This document shows positions 54,420-62,763 of a stretch of DNA of 64,000 bases, piece after piece; the stretch's first letter is position 1, and every line of letters begins with the position of its first letter. Source of the stretch: JAJRRS01 sp965230275 (lineage in GTDB: Bacteria > Planctomycetota > Phycisphaerae > Phycisphaerales > Phycisphaeraceae); contig CBDDKO010000002.1 in assembly GCA_965230275.1 (NCBI GenBank), positions 558,001-622,000 on the forward strand, given 5' to 3'. The notes beneath the pieces are model-generated. The model was not told the origin of the DNA, made no database searches, and saw nothing but the letters and a program-made list of their open reading frames with translations. The position numbers and the translations under genes were made by a program.

Positions 54420-54428
54420 AGCCCTACC
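54420..54428 (-). promoter_or_regulatory. Antiterminator arm of the cimA attenuator
   Basis: On the minus strand GGTAGGGCT, which includes the TAG stop codon of the leader peptide, can pair over 9 positions (two G-U) with GGCCCTGCC at 54390-54382, the 5' arm of the terminator. GGCTGC at 54423-54418 can instead pair with GCAGCC at 54471-54466 inside the leader peptide coding sequence. These are the 2:3 and 1:2 pairings of a classical attenuator. Confidence 0.7.
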
Positions 54429-54480
54429 GTGGTGAGGTGTTAATAATAATCCCAATAATCGCGGCGGCTGCGTAATTCAT
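54424..54480 (-). CDS. Ile-rich leader peptide upstream of cimA
   Basis: 18 codons encoding MNYAAAAIIGIIINTSPR then TAG; five of the six codons 8-13 are ATT (Ile). It lies 267 bases upstream of cimA on the same strand and is followed by a Rho-independent terminator 36 bases after its stop. Predicted role: stalling of the ribosome at the Ile codons when tRNA-Ile is poorly charged exposes the antiterminator and allows cimA transcription. A promoter whose -10 ends 8 bases before the ATG makes it a leaderless start; a GTG at 54501 is a possible longer start. Too short for standard gene calling. Confidence 0.72.
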   Translation of the reverse strand: MNYAAAAIIGIIINTSPR

Positions 54481-54488
54481 AGCACACC

Positions 54489-54516
54489 AGTATATCGTCA
54501 CATTGGCCGTTGGCAA
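54489..54516 (-). promoter_or_regulatory. Promoter of the cimA leader
   Basis: Minus strand TTGCCA (54511-54516) and TATACT (54489-54494), each 5/6 to consensus, with a 16-base spacer. Predicted start is 1-2 bases before the leader peptide ATG at 54480. Confidence 0.65.
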
Positions 54517-54598
54517 ATAAGAAATGCCGGTTAGATCGCTCTATAATCCGGTCCCCTGAAGGACCTTGGGGGCAAACCGGGGCAAACCAGAGACCCAC

Positions 54599-55768
54599 AT
54601 GACCGCCACACCCACCCCAGCGACCGTCCCAGCCGACCCGATCGATCCCCACCCCTGGGCCCGCCGGTTCGGCGTGCTTTTGACTATCGCCACCTTCCTG
54701 CTGATCGGCACAGGCGGGCTGGTCACCAGTTACAACGCCGGCCTGGCCGTCCCCGACTGGCCAGGCAGCTTCGGCAGTTGGATCTTCATCCCCGCGAAGA
54801 TCTGGGCCGACCTCGCCGTCATGCTCGAACACAACCACCGGCTGACCGGCCAGGTCGCCGGGATCATCTGCATCGCCACGCTGATCCTCACCGGCAGGGC
54901 CCGCGGCTGGAAAACCCCGGTGACCCTCCTCGCCGCCGTCGTCCTCGCCGCCTACATCTATCAGGGCATCATGGGCGGGCTGCGCGTCACCGAGAAGTCG
55001 ATCCCGCTGGCGGTGATCCACGGCGTGCAGGGTCAGGTCCTCTTCATGCTCGTGGTCATCCTCGCTGGAGCACTCGGGCAATGGCCCGGCCGCATCCGTG
55101 CCGCGCTCGCCGATTACCAAACGGGCAAACCCGCCATCACTAAGGGTGTCTACCTCCTGGCCTGGTCGTTCGTCTTGCTGCTGATCCTGCAGCTGACCCT
55201 CGGCGCGATCATCCGGCACACCCACTCAGCCTCGTCGATCCCCGATGCCCCCGCGGTCTATGGCGGGTTCCTGCCCCCGACCGATGAGGCCGAGATCGAG
55301 AAGAAGTTCTACGAACTGGGCGGCGGCGAGTGGCAGCTATACATCGAAGAGCCCGCCCTGGAGATGCAGGCCGTCGAAGCCGAGCAGACCCCCGGCCTCC
55401 TCGACCAGACACCGCGCATCCCCGCCAAGCCGCCGACCGTCGGCCAGATCCACACCCAGTACATGCACCGCGTCATGGGCATGATCGTGCTGCCGATCGT
55501 GGGCGTCGGATTGATCCACCTGTTGATCCGGTCGTACAAGACCGTCCCGGGCCTGCGAGCGCCGGTAGCGGTGACGATGTTCGTGTTTGTCCTGCAGGTG
55601 CTGCTGGGCCTGAGCGTGATCTGGTCCAAGGAGAGCCCGTACGTCGCCAGCTCCCACCAGGCCCTGGGGGCGGCGCTGCTGGGATTAGCCACACTGATCA
55701 CAATGCGGCTACACTTTGCCCGTAAGTATTCGCCTAGAACTATCATCCCGGAGCCCGAATCCGCATGA
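54599..55768 (+). CDS. ctaA: Heme A synthase (CtaA/COX15)
   Basis: 389 residues from ATG 54599. Integral membrane enzyme oxidising the C8 methyl of heme O to give heme A for cytochrome oxidase. Eight membrane helices are visible in two four-helix halves, with the conserved histidines in LEHNHRLTGQVAG, VIHGVQGQ, YMHRVMGM and SSHQALGA. An insert of about 70 polar residues between the halves (PPTDEAEIEKKFYELGGGEWQ...) is longer than usual and probably faces the periplasm. TATAAT at 54542-54547 could be its -10, leaving a leader of about 45 bases. Overlaps ctaB by 4 bases (ATGA). Confidence 0.93.
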   Translation: MTATPTPATVPADPIDPHPWARRFGVLLTIATFLLIGTGGLVTSYNAGLAVPDWPGSFGSWIFIPAKIWADLAVMLEHNHRLTGQVAGIICIATLILTGRARGWKTPVTLLAAVVLAAYIYQGIMGGLRVTEKSIPLAVIHGVQGQVLFMLVVILAGALGQWPGRIRAALADYQTGKPAITKGVYLLAWSFVLLLILQLTLGAIIRHTHSASSIPDAPAVYGGFLPPTDEAEIEKKFYELGGGEWQLYIEEPALEMQAVEAEQTPGLLDQTPRIPAKPPTVGQIHTQYMHRVMGMIVLPIVGVGLIHLLIRSYKTVPGLRAPVAVTMFVFVLQVLLGLSVIWSKESPYVASSHQALGAALLGLATLITMRLHFARKYSPRTIIPEPESA

Positions 55769-56703
55769 CCCAGGCGCCCGCCGCCAAGCCGACCCGCCCG
55801 CCGTCACAGACGCCGCCCAACCCACAGGGTGACGACATCCGCCGTGCACCCTCTACGCTCCAGAGCTACGTCACCCTGGCCAAGCCCAGGATCACGGTCA
55901 TGGTCGTGGTCACCGTCTGGGTCGGATTCATGTTCGGCTCATACGCAGGCTGGGACGGCCTGACCCTCGCCGCGGCCCTGATCGGATCGGCCCTGTCATG
56001 CATGGGCGCCAGCGTCTTTAACCAGGTCTACGAGCGCGACACCGACGCCCTGATGGAGCGCACAAAGAACCGCCCGATGCCGACCAAGGCCGTCGGCGTA
56101 ACAGCCGGCTGGACATATGGCTTTATCCTCACGGTACTCGGGCTGGCCGTGCTCGCCGTCTTCACCACCTGGCTCGCGGCGTTGATCTCGTTACTGATTA
56201 TCGCAAGCTACGCCATGTGGTACACGCCGATGAAGCGCACCAGCCACATGGCGACCATCGTCGGCATCGTCCCCGGGGCGCTGCCGCCCGTGCTCGGCTA
56301 CGCCGCCGCGACAGGGGGGATCGGCAACGAAGCCGTGCTCCTGTTCGCCATCATGTTCGTCTGGCAGATTCCGCACACCCTGGCCATCTACTGGCTTCAC
56401 CGCGACGACTTCGCTAAGGCCGGCTTCCCCATGCTCCCGGTCATCGACCCCTCAGGCGAGCAAACCTTCCGCCAGATCCTCATCGGCTCGCTGCTGCTGC
56501 TGCCGCTGGGCCTGACACCGACGCTCTTCGCCATCAGCGGTCTTGTCTACTTCATCACCGCGTTCGCCTGCGGCCTGCTGATGCTCAGCTACTCCCTCTG
56601 GCTCGCCGCCGAACCTACCCGCCAACGCGCCCGAGCGCTGTTCTTCGCCTCTCTGGTCTATCTCCCGGTCGTACTGATCGTGATGCTGGTGGATAGGATT
56701 TGA
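55765..56703 (+). CDS. ctaB: Protoheme IX farnesyltransferase (CtaB/COX10)
   Basis: 312 residues, UbiA family prenyltransferase making heme O. The first Asp-rich motif is in NQVYERDTDALMERTKNRPMPT (86-107), the second region in YWLHRDDFAKAGFPMLPV. Seven to nine membrane helices. Translationally coupled to ctaA, so heme A is made by the pair for an aa3-type oxidase, which implies aerobic respiration. cox structural genes are not in the window. Convergent with the SUKH-like gene 6 bases away. Confidence 0.95.
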   Translation: MTQAPAAKPTRPPSQTPPNPQGDDIRRAPSTLQSYVTLAKPRITVMVVVTVWVGFMFGSYAGWDGLTLAAALIGSALSCMGASVFNQVYERDTDALMERTKNRPMPTKAVGVTAGWTYGFILTVLGLAVLAVFTTWLAALISLLIIASYAMWYTPMKRTSHMATIVGIVPGALPPVLGYAAATGGIGNEAVLLFAIMFVWQIPHTLAIYWLHRDDFAKAGFPMLPVIDPSGEQTFRQILIGSLLLLPLGLTPTLFAISGLVYFITAFACGLLMLSYSLWLAAEPTRQRARALFFASLVYLPVVLIVMLVDRI

Positions 56704-56708
56704 GACAA

Positions 56709-57479
56709 TCATTTTGCCAATCCCGCCCGATTGGTCTCAAAGAAGTCCATCTCGACCAGCTTCTTAACTGTCATATTGACTTCGTCTACATGCTTGCCTG
56801 AAAAAGTGATCATGATGCCGATCCGCTCATCGCCCGGGGCACTTGTTAATTGAATCCGTGCGCCGACGGCCTTGATGAAGAGTAAGTTGAAACCGTCTTC
56901 ACTAATCAGCCGTTGTTCACCACCTCGGCTTAGTTGTTCGGTGAGAATCGAAATGATCATGTCATGTCGAAGATCCCGTCGGGCGGTGAACAGCTCGATC
57001 TGCGCACAGTTCAGGTAAGGCTCGAAGTAGCGGAACGGAGGCGGTTGATTGACCGGCCCGTCTTCCGATTGCCAGGCCAGCGGGTCGCTGAAGTCCGAGT
57101 CAAGCCAGTAAACGGTGTCGTTATGTCGGGGCAAGACGAATAGCCGAGAGCTATCCTCGGGATGCAAAAGGATATCGTCACCGTCTATGCTCTGGGCGAT
57201 GAGGTAGGCGTTTTTGGCCCGATCCAGGCTTAAGATATGACCGCCGCGCTCCCAGTCGTAATACGCCCCCCAGAGCTCCCGTTGCTTGGCTGTCCGGTCT
57301 ATAACATCCTTCGGTGTGATCAAATTGATCAAGTCACAGTAGGTACCGACTCCAAGCTTTGTTAGTATCTCTCGGTATCCTCTCGGCAGACGGCACCCAA
57401 TGCTAACCTCCAGTTCATCTATGACTTCAGGTTCGATGAGTTCGACATCGTCATTAACCAGATATATATCCTCGAACAT
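56709..57479 (-). CDS. SMI1/KNR4 (SUKH)-like protein
   Basis: 256 residues. The N-terminal 150 residues resemble the SMI1/KNR4 fold: EPEVIDELEVSIGCRLPRGYREILTKLG, then GHILSLDRAKNAYLIAQSIDGDDILLHPEDSSRLFVLPRH, the usual helix-LP-Y-x-L plus beta-rich layout. The C-terminal 100 residues are not recognised. SUKH proteins often act as immunity proteins against contact-dependent or secreted toxins, though stand-alone house-keeping-like members also exist. No toxin gene adjoins. GC content is lower than in the flanking ctaB and miaB genes, consistent with acquisition. Divergent from miaB (57 bases apart). Confidence 0.62.
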   Translation of the reverse strand: MFEDIYLVNDDVELIEPEVIDELEVSIGCRLPRGYREILTKLGVGTYCDLINLITPKDVIDRTAKQRELWGAYYDWERGGHILSLDRAKNAYLIAQSIDGDDILLHPEDSSRLFVLPRHNDTVYWLDSDFSDPLAWQSEDGPVNQPPPFRYFEPYLNCAQIELFTARRDLRHDMIISILTEQLSRGGEQRLISEDGFNLLFIKAVGARIQLTSAPGDERIGIMITFSGKHVDEVNMTVKKLVEMDFFETNRAGLAK

Positions 57480-57522
57480 AGCGCCCCCATTTCCTGAGTA
57501 GCTGACCTATACCATTATCGCA

Positions 57523-57528
57523 TAGAAT
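57523..57528 (+). promoter_or_regulatory. -10 element of miaB
   Basis: TAGAAT ending 8 bases before the miaB ATG; no Shine-Dalgarno. Candidate leaderless start. Confidence 0.4.
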
Positions 57529-57536
57529 ATGGCTCT

Positions 57537-59150
57537 ATGGGCGATTCACCGAATAAACCACCATCCGCCGATGGGCTGACCGTCTACCTCGAGACGTTCG
57601 GTTGCCAGATGAACGTGCTGGATAGCCAGCTCGTGACCGGGCAGTTGCGCGGGCTGGGCTACCGGTTTATCGATGATTGGAAGCGGGCCGACGTGGTGCT
57701 CTACAACACCTGCTCCGTGCGTGAACGGGCTGAGCAGAAGGTCTGGAGCCGGGTGGGGGAGGTCGGCGTCCACAAGAAGCAGAACCCCCATGTGCTGCTG
57801 GGCGTGATCGGCTGCATGGCTGAACGCGACGGCAAGGACACGATCCGAAAATACCCCCAGGTCGATCTGCTCTGCGGCCCCGGCGAGCTCGACAAGCTGC
57901 CCCTGCTGATCGACAACGCGGTCAAGACCTCGCTCGAACACCGCGGCGGCCTGCGCGCCGCCAAGATCGCGCTGCAGGGCGATACCCACCGGCGTAGCGC
58001 CACCCTTGCCGCCGCCGAGGACAAGCTCGAGATGCTGGACCTGGCGCGCAGCTTTTCACCCGACGATCACGAGGGCTCGGCCTACGTCCGGATCACGCGT
58101 GGTTGCAACAAGTTCTGCACCTACTGCGTCGTGCCGCGCACCCGCGGGGCCGAGGTCCACCGCCCGCCGGACCACATCGTCGATGAGTGCAAGCAGCTGG
58201 TCGCCGCCGGCGTGGTCGAGATCACCCTGATCGGCCAGACCGTCAACCACTATCACTACAGCAGCCACGACGCCGTCGAGCTGCACGGCCACCTCCAGCC
58301 GCAGGTCGGTTCGGTCATCGGCCCCAACCGCGGCACCGGCGGGCCCAGCCCGACCTTCGGCGACGGCGTCACCAGCTTCGCCGACCTGCTCAAACGTATC
58401 TGCGATGAAGTCCCGGACCTCAAGCGCCTGCGATTCGTCACCAGCTTCCCGCGCGACTTCGGCAACGACATCCTCCAGGTCATGAAGGACGAGCCGCGCA
58501 TCTGCCGGTACCTGCACCTGCCGGTCCAGTCCGGCTCCGACCGCATGCTCAAGGCGATGAACCGCGGCTACACGGTCGCTGAGTACATGGACCTGGTCGA
58601 GCGCGTCCGTGAATACCTGCCCGACGCTGAATTGGCCACCGACATCATCTGCGGCTTCCCGACCGAAACCGAGGAAGACCATCAGGCCACGATGGACCTG
58701 TTACGCCAGGGCAACTTCAAGAACTCGTTCATCTTCAAGTATTCGCCTCGCCCCGGCACGGTCGCCTTCGACAAGCAGCCCGACGACGTGCCGGACGACG
58801 TGAAGAAACGGCGGAACAACGAATTACTGGCTGTGCAGAGCGAGGTCAGCGCCGCGATCCATGACGCCTACGTCGGCAAGACCGTCCGGCTGTTCGTCGA
58901 GTCGGTCAGCGCCCGAGAGCAGAAAGCAAACAGCGGCGAGTTCCCCGGCTCGCAGGGCGTCCAGCTCGGCTGGGAGAAACCAAGCGAGGTCACGCAGCTG
59001 TCCGGCCGAACCGGCGGCGACATCATCGTCGTGTTCGACGGCGATCCTTCACTGATCGGGCAGATCGTTGACGTGAAGATCACCCGGGCCGCGCCCCTGA
59101 CGCTGTTCGGCGAGCTTGCCGAGTCGCCCGCCGGTATCATGCCCGCATGA
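57537..59150 (+). CDS. miaB: tRNA-2-methylthio-N6-dimethylallyladenosine synthase
   Basis: 537 residues; radical SAM methylthiotransferase acting on A37 of tRNAs reading UNN codons. First cluster cysteines C23 (ETFGCQMN), C59 (YNTCSVRERA), C93 (IGCMAER); radical SAM C190, C194, C197 (RGCNKFCTYCVVPRTRG). The C-terminal TRAM domain begins about residue 440. The usual length is 440-480; the surplus comes from an insertion at about 245-285 (HDAVELHGHLQPQVGSVIGPN...), after NHYHY, often variable in planctomycetes. Overlaps the following dipeptidase gene by 4 bases (ATGA). Confidence 0.93.
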   Translation: MGDSPNKPPSADGLTVYLETFGCQMNVLDSQLVTGQLRGLGYRFIDDWKRADVVLYNTCSVRERAEQKVWSRVGEVGVHKKQNPHVLLGVIGCMAERDGKDTIRKYPQVDLLCGPGELDKLPLLIDNAVKTSLEHRGGLRAAKIALQGDTHRRSATLAAAEDKLEMLDLARSFSPDDHEGSAYVRITRGCNKFCTYCVVPRTRGAEVHRPPDHIVDECKQLVAAGVVEITLIGQTVNHYHYSSHDAVELHGHLQPQVGSVIGPNRGTGGPSPTFGDGVTSFADLLKRICDEVPDLKRLRFVTSFPRDFGNDILQVMKDEPRICRYLHLPVQSGSDRMLKAMNRGYTVAEYMDLVERVREYLPDAELATDIICGFPTETEEDHQATMDLLRQGNFKNSFIFKYSPRPGTVAFDKQPDDVPDDVKKRRNNELLAVQSEVSAAIHDAYVGKTVRLFVESVSAREQKANSGEFPGSQGVQLGWEKPSEVTQLSGRTGGDIIVVFDGDPSLIGQIVDVKITRAAPLTLFGELAESPAGIMPA

Positions 59151-60271
59151 GCATGAAGCACCTAATCATCGACGGCCACCTCGACGCCGCCGCCAACGCA
59201 CTGGAAGACGAACGCGATCAGATGCTGCCGGTCAGCGCCATCCGTGAGCGTGAAGCCCATATCGATAAAGAGAAACTCGGCAGCTGCACGGTCACGTTCG
59301 CCGAGATGAAGCGTTGCGGCATCCCGCTGTGCCTGACGACCGTGCTCGCCCGCGCTAAGCCGTGGATCAAGCCGGGCCGTGACAACCAGGGCATGGACAG
59401 CGACTTCCCCACACAGGAGATGGCCTACGCCATCGGCAGGGGGCAGCTCGCTTACTACCGCGAACTCGAACGCCGTGGCGACGTCACCATTATCACCGAC
59501 CGGCAAGGCCTCGATGCACACTGGGCCTCCTGGGAAAGTGACCCGGCAAACGCCAAGGTAGGCCTGATCATCACGATGGAAGGCGCAGACCCGATCACCG
59601 AGCCCGACCAGCTTGAGCACTGGGTGGAGCTAGGCCTACGCAGCGTCTTCCTCGCTCACTACGGCCACAGCCACTACGCCTGCGGCACACCCGCCATCGA
59701 CGACCCGACCAGCCACGAGCAGGACGGCCCGGTCACCGATAAGGGCTTTGCATTACTGAAGGAAATGGAGCGCCTGAACATCGCGCTGGACATGACCCAC
59801 CTGTCCGACACCAGCTTCTGGGACGCCGCCAAGGCCTTCAACGGCCGGGTGTATTCCAGCCACACCAACTGCCGGGCACTCGCCGACGATGTCAGGCAGT
59901 TCACCGACGAGCAGATCAAGTTCCTCATCGAACGCAACGGCGTGCTCGGCATCGTCACCCACTTCGCCATGATCAAAGGAGGCTTCACCGGCGATCAGTT
60001 CCGCTGCGACCCGCTGACCGTCACCCTCGATGACATGGCCAACCACATCGACCACGTCTGCCAGATCGCGGGTAACGCCAACCACGTCTGCATCGGCAGC
60101 GACCTGGACGGCGGTTACGGCTCGGAACGCTGCCCGGTCGGCATGGATAGCTGCGAGGACCTCCACAAACTCGGCCCGATCATGGCAAGCCGGGGCTACA
60201 CCGACAGCGATATCGCCGGCTTCTTCCACGGCAACTGGCTGCGGTTACTGCGTGAAGTCCTGCCTGGTTAA
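59147..60271 (+). CDS. Peptidase M19 (membrane dipeptidase-like)
   Basis: 374 residues. Binuclear zinc amidohydrolase fold: first metal motif DGHLDAA (H11, D13), bridging Glu in ITMEGADPI, then DMTHLSD, SSHTNCRAL and GSDLDGGYG, in the canonical order of renal dipeptidase family members. No signal peptide, so it should act in the cytoplasm on D-containing or ordinary dipeptides. Translationally coupled to miaB, although no functional link is known. GH130 follows 42 bases later. Confidence 0.9.
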   Translation: MSMKHLIIDGHLDAAANALEDERDQMLPVSAIREREAHIDKEKLGSCTVTFAEMKRCGIPLCLTTVLARAKPWIKPGRDNQGMDSDFPTQEMAYAIGRGQLAYYRELERRGDVTIITDRQGLDAHWASWESDPANAKVGLIITMEGADPITEPDQLEHWVELGLRSVFLAHYGHSHYACGTPAIDDPTSHEQDGPVTDKGFALLKEMERLNIALDMTHLSDTSFWDAAKAFNGRVYSSHTNCRALADDVRQFTDEQIKFLIERNGVLGIVTHFAMIKGGFTGDQFRCDPLTVTLDDMANHIDHVCQIAGNANHVCIGSDLDGGYGSERCPVGMDSCEDLHKLGPIMASRGYTDSDIAGFFHGNWLRLLREVLPG

Positions 60272-60313
60272 GCCGAATTTCCGCAGGATTGACCCCGATC
60301 GACCGATATACCC

Positions 60314-61432
60314 ATGTATATCCACCCGGCGGGGCGGACCATTCGCTTTCGACAGGGGCCTGGCATGATCGACCGGCAATTCACGCACTGCATGATCCGT
60401 CCCACCGACCTGACGCCTTCCAGCGAGCACATGCGCGTCGTCGGCGTCCTGAACCCCGGCGCAGCGGCCTACGGCGAGGGCGTCATGCTCATGGTCCGCG
60501 TCGTCGAAGAACCGACCGAGCAGCGCAAAGGCTGCGTCGCATCCCCCCGTGTCTGCCCGGATCAGGGCGTCGCCATCGACTACCTCGATGAAACCGATTA
60601 CGACACCAGCGATCCGCGCCTAGTGGTCCACAAGGAGACCGGGTCGATCCGGTTGCGCTTCCTGTCCTACCTGAAAGTCGTGTACAGCAAGGACGGGCGC
60701 AGCACCGACGGGATGACCGGACAGATCGTCTGGCCCCAAGGCCCGTACGAGGTCTACGGCATTGAGGACCCGCGCATCACCCAGATTGGCAGCACCTACT
60801 ACATCACCTACGTCGCCGTCTCGCCATGGGGCATCTCGACGATGCTGCTGTCAACGACCGACTTCCAATCGTTCCGCCGCCACGGCCTGATCTTCAGCCC
60901 GGACAACAAAGACGTCGTGCTCTTCCCCGAAAAAGTCATGGGCGACTACATCGCACTACATCGGCCAAGCGGGTCCGCGCGTTTCAACCCGCCGGAGATC
61001 TGGGTCGGACGCAGCCCGGACCTGATCCACTGGGGCACGCACTCCCGCCTGCTCGGCGCAGAGCCCGACTCACTGCAGGACCGCATCGGTGGGGGCACAC
61101 CGCCGATCCGTACGCGCGAGGGCTGGCTGAGCATCTACCACCGCAGCGAGAAAACTAACCGCGATGATGTCACCGGCATCTACGCCGGCTACAGCCTGCT
61201 GCTGGACCTGGATAATCCGACCAAAGTGCTCGGCCAATCCGCCGAGCCGATCCTCGCGCCCACCGAGCCGTTTGAAACCTCGGGCTATGTCGACAACGTC
61301 CTGTTCCCCACGGGCATCGTCGAACGCAAGGAAGGCGTCCTCATTTACTACGGCGCAGCCGATGAATGCGTCGGCGTCACGGCCGTATCACGCAGCGCCC
61401 TGATTGACTCCGTCGTCGCCCCGGTCGCTTGA
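60314..61432 (+). CDS. GH130-like glycoside phosphorylase/hydrolase
   Basis: 372 residues, five-bladed beta-propeller. Catalytic motif YGIEDPRITQ (148-157) with proton-donor Asp152, followed by YYITYVAVSPWG, VLFPEKVMGDYIALHRP, PPEIWVGRSPDLIHWG and the C-terminal NVLFPTGIVER and IYYGAADECVGV, all as in GH130. The family cleaves beta-mannosides by phosphorolysis or hydrolysis. Absence of a signal peptide fits a cytoplasmic phosphorylase. manA on the other strand would process mannose 6-phosphate, suggesting joint use of mannose-containing glycans (inference). Confidence 0.85.
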   Translation: MYIHPAGRTIRFRQGPGMIDRQFTHCMIRPTDLTPSSEHMRVVGVLNPGAAAYGEGVMLMVRVVEEPTEQRKGCVASPRVCPDQGVAIDYLDETDYDTSDPRLVVHKETGSIRLRFLSYLKVVYSKDGRSTDGMTGQIVWPQGPYEVYGIEDPRITQIGSTYYITYVAVSPWGISTMLLSTTDFQSFRRHGLIFSPDNKDVVLFPEKVMGDYIALHRPSGSARFNPPEIWVGRSPDLIHWGTHSRLLGAEPDSLQDRIGGGTPPIRTREGWLSIYHRSEKTNRDDVTGIYAGYSLLLDLDNPTKVLGQSAEPILAPTEPFETSGYVDNVLFPTGIVERKEGVLIYYGAADECVGVTAVSRSALIDSVVAPVA

Positions 61433-61499
61433 TCATCACGCTAACCAATCACCACGAAGCGCCGCGACTTGTCGCGCCTGCGTCCTACGCGCGTAAATC

Positions 61500-62543
61500 T
61501 CACGCGATCTGCTTAGACTTCGCTCCCGGGAACGTCACCTCCAGCAGCGTCGTACCCGCCTCGATTGATAACGCCACCTCGCCCATCCCCGGCGGCAGGA
61601 ACAACGTCTGCCCGCGCCCGAACGTCACCTCAGGCAACCCTTCGCCCGTAAACCGCCCGCCACCTTCCAGCACCATCCAGAGCGCCGGCTGGCTGTAATT
61701 CAGCCGCTGCTCGTCGGCCTCGGTGACACTGTACCGGTCGATATGGAAGAACTCACACGTCACCAACCGGGTGATCGGGCCGACCGCACCATCGAGCTTG
61801 ATGTTGGGCTCGAACTCAGCCGTCTGCGCCGGACCGAAGTCGATGCACTGTATGGCCTGATCGACGTGAAGCTCGCGGCCCGTGCGTCCCCAGTCGTAGA
61901 CTCGGAACGTCGTGTCGCTGGGCGTCTGCACCTCCGCCACCATCACACCCGCGCCAAGCGCATGGCACGTCCCACTGGGCAGGTAGTGACAATCCCCCGG
62001 CTTGACCGCGATCGCGATCATCAATGATTCGACATCGTTGCCCTCGATTGCCTGGCGGAACTGCTCAGCTGTCGTGCCTTGCTTCACGCCCTTGTAGATC
62101 ACCGCACCGGGCTCGGCATCCAGAATGTACCAGGCCTCGCTCTTAAGAAACGCATCGTCGTGCGCTGCGGCATACTCGGGGCTCGGGTGGACCTGCACGG
62201 ATAGGTGGTCCCCGGCATCGAGAAACTTCAGCAGAATTGGAAAGCCGCCGTCTTCGGTGAGTTTCACATCACCCAGCACCGCGCTGCCATACTGCTCGAT
62301 CACCTCAGCCAGCGTCTTGCCCTTAAGTGGACCGTTCGCGATCGTCGAGCGCTCGGCCCCGCCGCCGCCACCTGACACGGATGTCTGCGCCAGGTCCACC
62401 AGTTCCCACGACTCACCAATCAGCGTCTGCGCATCCCCGGGCAGGCTCCTGCCCAGCTTCTCTAATCGCCGTCCGCCCCAGACCTTTTCCTTGTAGATCG
62501 GCTCAAAGAGTAGGGGATATAGCGCTGTCGCGGCGTCATTCAT
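61500..62543 (-). CDS. manA: Mannose-6-phosphate isomerase, class I type
   Basis: 347 residues from ATG 62543, with GGGAGC 6 bases upstream; the frame is open for a further 101 codons but without family sequence. Converts mannose 6-phosphate to fructose 6-phosphate. Cupin fold with zinc ligands in LSVQVHPSPEYA (Gln, His), the Glu/Lys in LKSEAWYILDAEPGA, and the late His in DCHYLPSGTCHALGAG. FEPIYKEKVWGGRRLEKLG is the typical N-terminus. Short form (about 320-350 residues) as in Bacillus-like enzymes. Convergent with the GH130 gene. Confidence 0.93.
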   Translation of the reverse strand: MNDAATALYPLLFEPIYKEKVWGGRRLEKLGRSLPGDAQTLIGESWELVDLAQTSVSGGGGGAERSTIANGPLKGKTLAEVIEQYGSAVLGDVKLTEDGGFPILLKFLDAGDHLSVQVHPSPEYAAAHDDAFLKSEAWYILDAEPGAVIYKGVKQGTTAEQFRQAIEGNDVESLMIAIAVKPGDCHYLPSGTCHALGAGVMVAEVQTPSDTTFRVYDWGRTGRELHVDQAIQCIDFGPAQTAEFEPNIKLDGAVGPITRLVTCEFFHIDRYSVTEADEQRLNYSQPALWMVLEGGGRFTGEGLPEVTFGRGQTLFLPPGMGEVALSIEAGTTLLEVTFPGAKSKQIA

Positions 62544-62763
62544 GTGGTGCTCCCATCCATAGGCTGGCGGGTTAGTTGTGTTCCAACAACGGGTTGCAAG
62601 TATAGCATTCAGGCCGACGGGGGGAAGCAATGCGTGACCACAGGCGTTTGGGAACCCGGCCGGTGGCTGTGCGTCTAAATGGTGGACTGTGCCCGGGCTT
62701 GATTCACCGTCATCCGGGCCCAAGAATAGGTAGACCCTCAGTCGCCCAGCGTAGGAGGCCGTG

